A DNA stretch of 64,000 bases from Winkia neuii subsp. neuii DSM 8576 (GTDB lineage Bacteria > Actinomycetota > Actinomycetes > Actinomycetales > Actinomycetaceae): contig NZ_ATUW01000002.1 in the NCBI RefSeq assembly GCF_000420405.1, positions 1-64,000 of the forward strand. The letters run 5' to 3'. The translations under genes were made by a program, and so were the position numbers. The notes beneath the pieces were generated by a model. The model made no database searches, was not told the origin of the DNA, and saw only the letters and a list, made by a program, of their open reading frames with translations. Positions 56,163 to 64,000 of the stretch are shown piece by piece. Position 1 is the first letter of the stretch; each line of letters starts with the position of its first letter.

Positions 56163-56657
56163 ATGAGCATTTTACGTACCTTCGCCCGCAGTCTAATCTC
56201 TACTGTTTTCGTTACCGACGGTGTGGACGCCCTCGTTCATACCGACGAACATGTAAATCGCTTCCGCGCGCTTGCACCCAAGCTTGAAAAATGGGGAGTC
56301 CCGCCAGTTTTAGATTCTGATGCCCGCATGGCAACCCGCGTTGCCGGGGCTGTAACTACCGCGGCTGGACTAGGCCTGGTGTTCGGGATTAAGCCGCGCA
56401 CCTGCGCCCTAGTGCTCGCTCTGGCAAATCTTCCTATTACCGCCGTCAACTACCCGGTGTTGCTTGCCCCGTCCGCCAAACGGAAGCACAACCTCTCGAT
56501 GGCTGTGACCCGGCTAGGCTTGACCGGCGGGCTGATTCTGGCCGCATATGACCGCGAGGGCGCCCCTTCGCTGGGGTGGCGCTACCAAAATTACAAGGCT
56601 CTGCGCGAGGCCGAGGCCAACGCCGCCGCGCAGCAGATAGCACAGATTGGGGATTAA
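56163..56657 (+). CDS. DoxX-family membrane protein
   Basis: A 164-residue protein with about four hydrophobic helices of the DoxX/DoxD family. Residues 1-30 (ILRTFARSLISTVFVTDGVDALVH) are the first helix, followed by a loop and the ARVAGAVTTAAGLGLV-type second helix, here TRVAGAVTTAAGLGLVFG. In mycobacteria DoxX joins a membrane oxidoreductase complex in thiol stress, which would suit the SigH locus. The ATG at 56163 is preferred over an upstream ATG at 56076, whose extra 29 residues look non-coding. It abuts aroA. Confidence 0.82.
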   Translation: MSILRTFARSLISTVFVTDGVDALVHTDEHVNRFRALAPKLEKWGVPPVLDSDARMATRVAGAVTTAAGLGLVFGIKPRTCALVLALANLPITAVNYPVLLAPSAKRKHNLSMAVTRLGLTGGLILAAYDREGAPSLGWRYQNYKALREAEANAAAQQIAQIGD

Positions 56658-57914
56658 TTGACTGATTGGTGGGTAGCTCCTTTAGCTAAAAAGCCGGTTT
56701 CAGGCACTATTAGCATTCCCGGTTCTAAATCTCTTACTGCCCGCCATCTAGTGCTAGCAGCCCTATCGGAGCAGGAAACTGTTTTGACTGGGGCACTTGT
56801 TTGCCGTGACAGCGAGTTGATGGCTGCCGCGCTGAGCCAGCTCGGGGCAAGCATCGTCCGCTCCGGAACAACTTGGACCGTGAGGGGCGGGCCTCTGGAA
56901 TCAACAGGCACAATCGATTGTGGCCTGGCAGGAACCGTGATGCGTTTTGTCGCTCCTCTCGCTGCGGCAGCTTCTGGCAGTTGCGTACTGGACGGAGATT
57001 CGGGAGCGAGGGTGCGCCCTATGGCCGGGCTCGTGCGGGCCCTTCGCCAGATGGGCGCCAAGATTACTTCTTTGGGACAACCCGACCAGCTGCCCCTACG
57101 CTTCGAAGGAGGTCCGCTCCACGGCCCAGTTAGCGTGGATTCGTCGGCAACCAGCCAGTTCCTGTCGGCGCTCTTACTTGCCAGCCCCGCCGTAGGAGCC
57201 CCTTTCGAAGTAACCTTGCAGGGCAAGGCTCCGTCCCGCCCGCACGTGCAGATGACGCTTTCAGTGCTGGCCTCCCACAATGTCCAGGTCGAGGTGCGGG
57301 GCAACACTTTTATTTGTGAGGGCAACGCTCCCAGCGGAGGGCAGGTTCAAATCGAGCCCGATCTGTCTAACGCGGGCCCTTTTTTGGCCGCGGCAGCGCT
57401 CACGGGAGGTACAGTTTCCATTCCCCACTGGCCGGCAAAAACCACCCAGGTAGGAGCCCATTGGCAACAGATCCTACCTCAGCTTGGGGCTGAAGTATCC
57501 CTGCGCGATGGCCTATTTACGGTTCGCGGAGGAAAGTTGGTGGGAATAAAGCGCGACATGTCCGCCGAAGGCGAACTGGTTCCCACCGTCTTCGCCCTCG
57601 CTCTTTTTGCGCAGGGAGAATCGCACCTGTACGGGATCGGGCATTTGCGCGGGCATGAAACCGACCGGCTCAGCGCGCTCGCCACCGAGGCTAAAAAATT
57701 GGGAGCCCACGTCGAGGAGGGCCCAGATTATTTGCGCGTTATTCCCACCCAATTGCACCCGGCGGATATCTGCACCTACGCGGACCATAGAATGGCCACT
57801 TTTGCTGCTATTGTGGGGCTGCGGGTTAGGGTGCGGGTGGAAAATATTGCTACCACCGCAAAAACGCTGCCAGATTTTGCGCAAATGTGGAGGAGCTTAG
57901 ATGGGCTGGCGTGA
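56658..57914 (+). CDS. aroA: 3-phosphoshikimate 1-carboxyvinyltransferase (EPSP synthase)
   Basis: A 418-residue shikimate-pathway enzyme joining phosphoenolpyruvate and shikimate-3-phosphate. The N-terminal ISIPGSKSLTARHLV binds the shikimate substrate, GTVMRFVAPLAA and DSGARVRPMAGL are the family loops, and YADHRMATFAAIVGL is the C-terminal signature. The TTG start immediately follows the DoxX stop with GGGGA about 6 bases upstream. The rsgA ATG lies 14 bases inside its end. The glyphosate-site Gly at GSK and the loop sequence would need alignment. Confidence 0.95.
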   Translation: MTDWWVAPLAKKPVSGTISIPGSKSLTARHLVLAALSEQETVLTGALVCRDSELMAAALSQLGASIVRSGTTWTVRGGPLESTGTIDCGLAGTVMRFVAPLAAAASGSCVLDGDSGARVRPMAGLVRALRQMGAKITSLGQPDQLPLRFEGGPLHGPVSVDSSATSQFLSALLLASPAVGAPFEVTLQGKAPSRPHVQMTLSVLASHNVQVEVRGNTFICEGNAPSGGQVQIEPDLSNAGPFLAAAALTGGTVSIPHWPAKTTQVGAHWQQILPQLGAEVSLRDGLFTVRGGKLVGIKRDMSAEGELVPTVFALALFAQGESHLYGIGHLRGHETDRLSALATEAKKLGAHVEEGPDYLRVIPTQLHPADICTYADHRMATFAAIVGLRVRVRVENIATTAKTLPDFAQMWRSLDGLA

Positions 57915-58914
57915 CATTGGCACGGACGATCCTCGGGTGAAGGTGCGTCCTGCCCGCTCCTCGCGGCCGCGCTCGAAGAAGCGCCCCGACTATTCGCAGG
58001 CCCAGATCGCTTCCGTCATAGCTGTTGACCGAGGCCGGTTCACGCTGGCCGTCGGCAAGAAGACGCTCCACGCCGTAAAAGCCCGGGAACTGGGCAGACG
58101 CGGGGTGATCGTCGGCGATCGGGTCCGAGTGGTGGGCGATCTGTCGGGGAGCGCAGGATCCTTGGCGCGCATCGTGGTGGTTGAGCAGCGCCGCAGCGTG
58201 CTGATGCGCTCTACCGAAGATGATTCTTCTAAGGGTACCGAAAAGCCGATGGTAGCAAACGCCACCCAGATGGCAATTGTTACGGCCCTCGCCGATCCTC
58301 CTCCCCGTGTAGGCATGATCGACAGATGTTTAGTGGCTGCAGTTTCAGCCGGAATTGAACCTATTTTAGTACTCACTAAGACCGATCTCGCCGATCCGGA
58401 AGATCAGCTTTCCGTCTACAAAGATTTAGACATAGCACTCGTGCGTACCTCGGTTACTTCTGCAGGAATTGAGGGGATAGACGAGCTAGCGCACCTCTTT
58501 GAGGACAATTTGACCGTGTTGGTGGGCCACTCGGGAGTGGGTAAGTCCACGCTCATCAACGCGCTCGTTCCTACCGCCGAGCGGGCGACCGGGCACGTTA
58601 ATGCCGTAACTGGCCGTGGTCGACACACGTCAACGTCTGCTGTTGCTCTGCCGCTGCCCACTTCCGGCTGGGTGGTGGATACTCCCGGGGTCCGCTCTTT
58701 TGGGCTTGCACACGTTAGTCCCCAAGATGTTTTAGCCGGCTTTACAGACTTGGCCGCCCTCGCCCAGAGGCTCTGCCCGCGCGGGTGTACGCACGGGGTC
58801 GATTCGCCCGACTGTGCCCTGGATTCAGGCCTCGCTGCCCCCGAACGAGTGGCTTCTTTCCGCAGGTTGGCGGCCTCGCGCGAAGCCGGCATGGAATCGT
58901 GGGAAAGGCCCTAA
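57901..58914 (+). CDS. rsgA: Ribosome small-subunit-dependent GTPase RsgA
   Basis: A 337-residue circularly permuted GTPase that helps the 30S subunit mature. An OB-fold comes first (ASVIAVDRGRFTLAV). Next come G4 LVLTKTDL, G1 GHSGVGKSTLINAL and G3 DTPGVRSFGL in permuted order, and a zinc site with CPRGCTHGVDSPDC. The start overlaps aroA by 14 bases. It sits after aroA as in M. tuberculosis (Rv3227-Rv3228, from memory). Confidence 0.95.
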   Translation: MGWRDIGTDDPRVKVRPARSSRPRSKKRPDYSQAQIASVIAVDRGRFTLAVGKKTLHAVKARELGRRGVIVGDRVRVVGDLSGSAGSLARIVVVEQRRSVLMRSTEDDSSKGTEKPMVANATQMAIVTALADPPPRVGMIDRCLVAAVSAGIEPILVLTKTDLADPEDQLSVYKDLDIALVRTSVTSAGIEGIDELAHLFEDNLTVLVGHSGVGKSTLINALVPTAERATGHVNAVTGRGRHTSTSAVALPLPTSGWVVDTPGVRSFGLAHVSPQDVLAGFTDLAALAQRLCPRGCTHGVDSPDCALDSGLAAPERVASFRRLAASREAGMESWERP

Positions 58915-58956
58915 GGCTGTCTTCAACTGTCAGAGGTATGGCATAACCTGGAGAAC

Positions 58957-60096
58957 ATGAAGATCATCCATACTTCCGACTGGCATCTGGGCCGTACCCT
59001 GCACGGTGCCGACCTTAGCCAGGCGCAAGCCCTATTTATCGATTCTCTTGTAGGCCAGGCCCGCCGGGAAGCAGTGGATGCGGTTCTAATTAGCGGCGAT
59101 GTTTACGATCGCGCACTTCCCTCAGCCGGAGCCGTTGACCTGCTCGAGGACGCGCTGGTACGCCTTACGTCTTTCACTAAGGTAATCGTTACTCCGGGGA
59201 ACCACGACTCAGCTAAACGGCTCGGTTTTGGATCCCAGTTTTACCGCCCAGAACTAGTAGTGGTTTCCAAACTAGAACAGGTCGGGCAGGGGCTGTCGGT
59301 TGGCGACGGACTGGTCTATCCGCTCCCCTATCTGGAGCCACTCGTGGCTAGCAGATTTTTCGATACACAGCCGTCCCACCAGGCTGTCATGGAGGCGGCG
59401 CTTGCGCGGGTGCACGCAGATCTTGCTCGTCGGCGCCAGTTCGCCCCTCAGATCCCCGCTGTTCTGATGGCTCACGCCTTCGTGTCGGGGGGCGTCACCA
59501 GCGAATCAGAACGCGATATTTCCATAGGCGGGATGCAAATAGTTTCAGCCGATACCTTCGGAAGCGAGCTTTCTTACGTGGCGTTGGGGCATTTACACCG
59601 CAGTCAGCAGATTTCTGCACAGATTCCCATGTATTATTCCGGTTCGCCTGTCCCGTATTCTTTTTCTGAGGCCGCGGTTGCAAAATCTTCACTGCTAGTT
59701 ACCTGCACCGAAAGCGGAACGCGGGTGGAAAAGTTACCCGTGCCGCAACTACGTCCAATTTCCGTTTTGCGTGGGACATTAGAAGAATTGCTCGGCGGCA
59801 ACTTTGAAAAAGAACGCGAATCTTGGGTGCGTGCCGAGGTTACTGACACCTGTCGGCCGCCCCATTTGCATCAGCGTCTCCTAGCATATTTTCCGCACCT
59901 ATTGTCAGTGGAATTCTTCGGTTCTGCCCACCTAGCTAAACTTCCTTCTAGGAGTCGCATTGAGCGGCAGGGAGCAGAGGTGACCATAGATTTCGCCAAA
60001 CAGGTAGGTAGACGCGAGCTTTCAGAGAGCGGCAAAAAGCTAGTTCACGAGCTGTGGTATCAGCTAGAAAAAGGGGACGAACATGCGGCTTCTTAA
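58957..60096 (+). CDS. sbcD: Exonuclease subunit SbcD
   Basis: A 379-residue Mre11-type nuclease. The metal and catalytic motifs are complete: TSDWHLGR, SGDVYDRALP, TPGNHDSAKR, MAHAFVSGG and GHLHRSQQ. With SbcC it cuts DNA hairpins and processes double-strand ends. TGGAG lies about 5 bases before the ATG. The sbcC start lies 14 bases within its 3' end. Confidence 0.96.
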   Translation: MKIIHTSDWHLGRTLHGADLSQAQALFIDSLVGQARREAVDAVLISGDVYDRALPSAGAVDLLEDALVRLTSFTKVIVTPGNHDSAKRLGFGSQFYRPELVVVSKLEQVGQGLSVGDGLVYPLPYLEPLVASRFFDTQPSHQAVMEAALARVHADLARRRQFAPQIPAVLMAHAFVSGGVTSESERDISIGGMQIVSADTFGSELSYVALGHLHRSQQISAQIPMYYSGSPVPYSFSEAAVAKSSLLVTCTESGTRVEKLPVPQLRPISVLRGTLEELLGGNFEKERESWVRAEVTDTCRPPHLHQRLLAYFPHLLSVEFFGSAHLAKLPSRSRIERQGAEVTIDFAKQVGRRELSESGKKLVHELWYQLEKGDEHAAS

Positions 60097-63028
60097 ATTG
60101 GCCTACTGCGGAGTCGGACCTTACCCGAAACGCCAAGAGATCAATTTCGAAGATTTTGAACCAGACGGGTTGATGTTAATTAGCGGGCCTACTGGCGGTG
60201 GTAAAACAACTATTTTAGATGCCATTGTTTTCGCCCTCTACGGTCGCATTGCAGATACCGATTCTGATCCCTCTCGTATGCGCTCGGCATATTGCGACCC
60301 GGCGGATCCCACGTGGGTGGAGTTAGAATTCGAAGTGTCTTCCGGCCAGTACCGCATACGCCGCTCTCCCGCTTATTTGCGCCCTAAAAAGCGGGGCACA
60401 GGTTTTACCGAGCAGGTGGCCACAGCCCAGCTCTTCCGGCTGAACGATTTAGCCAATCCTTTAGCTACCCGCCCAGTAGACGTGGGGCCTTTGGTAAACG
60501 ATCTGGTTGGTCTAAATGCTGAACAATTTTGCCAAACCGTCATCTTGCCACAGGGCAAGTTCGACACGTTCCTGCGCGCCAAGTCCGACGAGCGCAAGAA
60601 GGTTCTGGAGTCAATCTTTCGTACTCAGAAGTACCAAAAGTTCGAAGACGAACTGCGAGGGCGTGCGAAGAAGGCAAAAACGGCCTCAAGAGAGGCTGCA
60701 GGCAAGGTAGAAGCCGCCTGGGGCGATTTCTGGGAGCAGGCTACAACGCAAGAACTAGCTTTCGACACGCGCACCCCCTCTGCACCCGAAGTAAGCCGGA
60801 TTTTTGCCGGCCCTATCGAAGCTGCTACCCAGCATCTGGACCAGGCTCGCACGCGTCTGCGCGAACTAGACAAATCGCTAGCTGAGGGCCGCCAGATAAT
60901 GGCGGCCCGCTCAAGGCAAGAAAAGCTTCAGGCCACGTTAGCTGAGCTGACTGCTCAAGAACCCGCTATGAAGGAACTTACTGCTTCTGTTGAAGCAAGC
61001 CACGAAGCGCGGCCGGTACTCGAGAATGCACGCTCCTACAATCGCGAAAAAGAACTTTTAGAGGGCGCTACTAAAGCTTTTGAGGTCGCCAGTGAAGCCG
61101 CCGAGTCCCAGATCGCAGAAATTGCCTTTTACCATCCCCAAGTTGCCTCCTGTTCCTCCGAGCTCGCACAGAAATTACTGCCCTACGTAGGGCTCGAAGC
61201 CGAACTGGCAAAGATGCGTACCGACCTGGCTAAATGCACCGAGCAGGTAAACCAGGCAGAATCCGATATGGCTGGCCGAAAGCGGGCTTTCGATCTGTCC
61301 CGGGAAAAAATTGAAAAACTACTTATCAAGGTCAAAGCCTCCGAAAACGCACTCGAGGCCTCCAAAGAGCACAAGGAAAAGCTCGATTTTCTGCAAGAGC
61401 AACAACGCGCCAATCTCAATTGGAAACAGGCCGCAGCAGAACTAGTGGAGGCAGCCGACAAAAAGTTTACAGCCGCGCGCGCCCTCGACACTGCCAAATC
61501 CAACGAGGAGCATCTAGGTCGGCTCAGAATGCAAAATTTAGCTGCCGAGCTCGCCGGCCACTTGTCCCCCGGCGTTCCCTGCCCGGCCTGCGGCTCTACT
61601 GCACATCCCAACCCTGCCCCCGCCAGCGGGCACCAGGTCTCACTTGCCGAGTTGACTCAAGCCTACAAAGACACTGCTGCAGCCACTGCGGAATTTAAAA
61701 CGCTAGTCGAAAAGCATAAGCAAGCGCTAGCAAAAACTACGCAGGCTGAACAGGCGATATCCATTCCTGCGCAGCAGCTGGAACCCCAGCTGCAGCTGGA
61801 GCAAACCCTGTACGAGCAAGCTCGACGGCAAGCCGACAAACTTCCAAGCTACAGGCAGGATTTGGACCAGCAAAAGGAAACAGAAGCACATTTAGACACC
61901 TGTCTTGCCCTCGCTAAAGACGCGTTAGAACGAGCAAAGCAGCAAAAAGAGTCATTAGAAACGCAGATAACCCAGGCAAAGGAAAAGCTGGCGGGAATAA
62001 ATACTGGTGGCCTATCGGTAGCTGACTTACACCAAAAGCTCTCGCATATTCAGGCCGGCCAGGTTCGCCTGAAAACTGCTGAAGAGCACCTGGCCTCAGC
62101 CTCGGCTAGTGCAAAACGCGCCCACCAACACCTACTAGAGGCACTTGCGCATACCAAGTTTGCCGACCTCGCCCAAGCCAGGGAACACTATTTAGACCAG
62201 GACGAACTATCCAAGCGCCTCGAGGTGGTCTCTACCTGGCAGGGAAAAAAAGAATCCTGTGCAACTCAGCTTGAAGAACCAGAACTGCAAGAATTGGCAG
62301 CCAAAGACATTCCCAACCTAGAGACTCTAAAGGCACGTGTAGCCGAAGCAGGAAAGTCTTCAGACGAAGCAAACCAATCCCTGGGAAGATTGCAGGCTCA
62401 GCGCGACAATCTTCTGGCGGCGCTAGGACGGGCAGAACGAGCCCAAGACCAGTTAGAAAAAGTTCAAGGAGAAGGCGCCGAAGTGCTGTGGCTAACCGAA
62501 TTAGTCACGGCAGGGCCAGCAAACCAAGATTCAATTCCCCTTACCACCTGGGTCCTGCTCGAACGGCTCAACCAAATCTTGGAAGTGGCTAATCCACACC
62601 TGCAGGCAATGTCGGCTGGACGGTACGAGCTCGTCCGCACCAACTCCGACGGGGGGCGTTCTGTAAATCAGGCTCTTTCCCTCGCCGTGCGCGACCATTT
62701 CTCAGATACCGTAAGGCGCGCTTCCTCGCTTTCTGGAGGCGAGATGTTCTACTGTTCGTTGGCACTGTCGCTAGCGTTAGCCGAGGTCGTGAGCTTAGAG
62801 GCAGGCGGCATCGTTATCGAGACTATGTTGATCGACGAGGGCTTCGGAAGTCTGGATCCACAAAAATTAGATTCTGTGATGAGCCAGCTTCGGCACTCTT
62901 CAGCGGGAAGGCTGGTGGGAATCATCTCGCATGTACGCGAATTGGCTAACCAGATTGGCCCGAAGGTAGAAGTGATAGCCTCCGAATCCGGATCCGCCCT
63001 AAAAATTACCTCTTCAAGGAGGCTATGA
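60083..63028 (+). CDS. sbcC: Exonuclease subunit SbcC (Rad50-like ATPase)
   Basis: A 981-residue SMC-like ATPase. Walker A is SGPTGGGKTTILDA near residue 35. Two long coiled-coil arms meet at the zinc hook CPAC at residues 500-503, almost exactly the middle. The ABC signature SSLSGGEMFYCSLALSLA and Walker B MLIDEGFGSLD follow near residue 890-920. Length is typical. Its end overlaps the convergent DUF6912 gene by 23 bases. Confidence 0.96.
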   Translation: MRLLKLAYCGVGPYPKRQEINFEDFEPDGLMLISGPTGGGKTTILDAIVFALYGRIADTDSDPSRMRSAYCDPADPTWVELEFEVSSGQYRIRRSPAYLRPKKRGTGFTEQVATAQLFRLNDLANPLATRPVDVGPLVNDLVGLNAEQFCQTVILPQGKFDTFLRAKSDERKKVLESIFRTQKYQKFEDELRGRAKKAKTASREAAGKVEAAWGDFWEQATTQELAFDTRTPSAPEVSRIFAGPIEAATQHLDQARTRLRELDKSLAEGRQIMAARSRQEKLQATLAELTAQEPAMKELTASVEASHEARPVLENARSYNREKELLEGATKAFEVASEAAESQIAEIAFYHPQVASCSSELAQKLLPYVGLEAELAKMRTDLAKCTEQVNQAESDMAGRKRAFDLSREKIEKLLIKVKASENALEASKEHKEKLDFLQEQQRANLNWKQAAAELVEAADKKFTAARALDTAKSNEEHLGRLRMQNLAAELAGHLSPGVPCPACGSTAHPNPAPASGHQVSLAELTQAYKDTAAATAEFKTLVEKHKQALAKTTQAEQAISIPAQQLEPQLQLEQTLYEQARRQADKLPSYRQDLDQQKETEAHLDTCLALAKDALERAKQQKESLETQITQAKEKLAGINTGGLSVADLHQKLSHIQAGQVRLKTAEEHLASASASAKRAHQHLLEALAHTKFADLAQAREHYLDQDELSKRLEVVSTWQGKKESCATQLEEPELQELAAKDIPNLETLKARVAEAGKSSDEANQSLGRLQAQRDNLLAALGRAERAQDQLEKVQGEGAEVLWLTELVTAGPANQDSIPLTTWVLLERLNQILEVANPHLQAMSAGRYELVRTNSDGGRSVNQALSLAVRDHFSDTVRRASSLSGGEMFYCSLALSLALAEVVSLEAGGIVIETMLIDEGFGSLDPQKLDSVMSQLRHSSAGRLVGIISHVRELANQIGPKVEVIASESGSALKITSSRRL

Positions 63029-63410
63029 GGCGTTCCCGCTCGGAAATGTCGTACCATTGCAAAGCCTCGTCCAGTGCCTCCTCCCAGCGCCCGGTCTCCG
63101 TTAGGCGCCTGGTGTCCTCGTCATCGACATGAATCGAGACTACATCGCCCCAGCCTACCTCCGGGGCCTGTACTAGGCCGCCCTCGAGCTCTTGGACGTC
63201 GGCATCGGCGGCGGCAACTATGCGCATATCACCGCCTAGCTCCTGGCACATTGCGCCGGCCGCCAGCATAGCCAAAAACTCGTAGTCTTCTTCCTCGTAC
63301 CCATCTTGGTAGTAAAGCTTTTGGAACTGCTCAGTGGCAGCAAGTGCGGGCCGATTGGGCAGAGCCTGGGCAGCAAGTTCAGGTTTGAGCAAGGGAAGAT
63401 AGATGCGCAT
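63006..63410 (-). CDS. DUF6912 family protein
   Basis: A 134-residue acidic protein opening with MRIYLPLLKPELAAQ, which resembles the actinobacterial DUF6912 family (recognised from memory, moderate confidence). It has no signal, membrane span or known catalytic motif. The C-terminal half is a helix with WEEALDEALQWYDISERERLIASL. It follows the ATPase gene by 4 bases and converges on sbcC with a 23-base overlap. Its function is unknown. Confidence 0.7.
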   Translation of the reverse strand: MRIYLPLLKPELAAQALPNRPALAATEQFQKLYYQDGYEEEDYEFLAMLAAGAMCQELGGDMRIVAAADADVQELEGGLVQAPEVGWGDVVSIHVDDEDTRRLTETGRWEEALDEALQWYDISERERLIASLKR

Positions 63411-63414
63411 AAAA

Positions 63415-64000
63415 CTATTTTCGCATGTCTTTACGAGATCTGTAAGCGCGCTCCCCCGTAATCCTTTCAGCGAGTTTTGAAATACCTATAGACTCGTACG
63501 GTTTTGCTTCCAACAACGCTTTGGCGATACCGGGCCCGTCGTGGTCTATACCAACGATTTTCGTGTGGGCAAAGCGAGCCATCACGTCTCCGACATGGCG
63601 TTCGCGCATGCCCCCAATTACGCCTGTACCTGTGACTGCTACTACATCCGGCCTGTTGCCACGATCAACTTCGTCTTGGAAAGTTCCGAGTAAACGCCTG
63701 ATTGCCACGGGGTCTGCCCGGCCAACCAGCAGGTGCGTATCTGCCTCGGCCAAGATTGCGTCCAATACGTCGTCCCTAGCTGGGCCGAATACCGTGCCGG
63801 AATCGTCAGGATCACTGCGCGCAGCCGTATCGACAATTACCCAGTCGAACATTGTTCTTGCCAGTTGCAAAATTTGCACCAGGGAAGGTCCAGGAACTTC
63901 TTGCCACTTGTGTGCCTTGTTCAAGCCAGTGAGCACTTTGAAGCCCGGCCCCTCTTCGAGGAGCATCTCGAATTCCAGTGCATCTAAAGCCCCCTTATCT
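63415..64000 (-). CDS. ParA/MinD/CpaE-like ATPase, C-terminal part (cut by the window edge)
   Basis: The frame is open from the stop at 63415 to the right edge of the window, so at least 195 residues of a longer protein are seen. FDWVIVDTAARSD fits the Walker B strand of ParA/MinD/CpaE (the VIVDT pattern), and LLVGRADPVAIRRLL and GTGVIGG resemble the later switch and adenine loops. The P-loop end lies outside. CpaE-type relatives place Tad pilus machinery, while others act in chromosome or cell-division positioning. Which one applies cannot be told here. The internal ATG at 63966 is not needed as a start, since the frame continues upstream. Confidence 0.72.
   Translation of the reverse strand, partial: DKGALDALEFEMLLEEGPGFKVLTGLNKAHKWQEVPGPSLVQILQLARTMFDWVIVDTAARSDPDDSGTVFGPARDDVLDAILAEADTHLLVGRADPVAIRRLLGTFQDEVDRGNRPDVVAVTGTGVIGGMRERHVGDVMARFAHTKIVGIDHDGPGIAKALLEAKPYESIGISKLAERITGERAYRSRKDMRK

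Overview
The window is a compact stretch of an actinobacterial chromosome of moderate GC content, probably a member of the Actinomycetales and possibly Actinomycetaceae-like (the family is inferred). The lineage evidence is strong: a NucS mismatch endonuclease, a fused 2-oxoglutarate decarboxylase (Kgd), the GlgE maltosyltransferase pathway, a SigH/SigR sigma factor with an RsrA-type zinc anti-sigma factor, DUF2550 next to the ATP synthase genes, an Asn/Arg-rich Rho insertion, and the tiny ribosomal protein bL37. I see no insertion sequence, intact prophage, CRISPR array or rRNA. Genes are tightly packed, and many starts overlap the preceding stop (ATGA, GTGA, TAATG).

Layout. 0-6 kb: tRNA-Lys, an antitoxin-like orphan, a flavin reductase-like gene with a peroxiredoxin, tRNA-Leu, and an etfB-etfA-cysteine desulfurase-mnmA operon. 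6-17 kb: glycogen and alpha-glucan metabolism on the plus strand (glgX, trpS, glgE, treS, maltokinase, glgB). 17-20 kb: an unnamed three-gene envelope operon (membrane protein, lipoprotein, cysteine-less thioredoxin/TPR protein). 20-21.5 kb: a DivIVA-domain coiled-coil protein. 21.5-43 kb: one long minus-strand block, argS-lysA-hom-thrB-rho-rpmE-prfA-prmC/sua5 fusion-wecA-atpI-atpBEFHAGDC-DUF2550-nucS-nagA-hydrolase. From memory this block, together with the thioredoxin-like gene, glgB and glgE, follows the Mycobacterium tuberculosis order Rv1292 to Rv1327c, but thrC is absent between hom and thrB.

43-49 kb: a formate/nitrite channel, tRNA-Arg, rpiB, a helix-turn-helix gene, a glycerophosphodiesterase, an M23 peptidase, and two CNNM/CBS transporters. 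49-53.7 kb: kgd and a degenerate SGNH protein. 53.7-55 kb: a BASS-family transporter and bL37. 55-58.9 kb: rsrA-sigH, DoxX, aroA, rsgA. 58.9-63 kb: sbcD-sbcC. The window ends inside a ParA/CpaE-like ATPase gene that precedes a DUF6912 gene.

How the parts work together. TreS, maltokinase, GlgE and GlgB form the complete route from trehalose to branched alpha-glucan, and GlgX debranches the product. The ATP synthase operon is complete, with an H+-type c subunit. The less expected points are a PrmC-Sua5 fusion, closely matching 5' and 3' flanks around tRNA-Leu and tRNA-Arg, an 11-bp perfect inverted repeat in a 406-bp gap, an SGNH-fold protein without its catalytic residues, and the cysteine-less thioredoxin with its two envelope partners. 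I found no clear new defence or mobile system.
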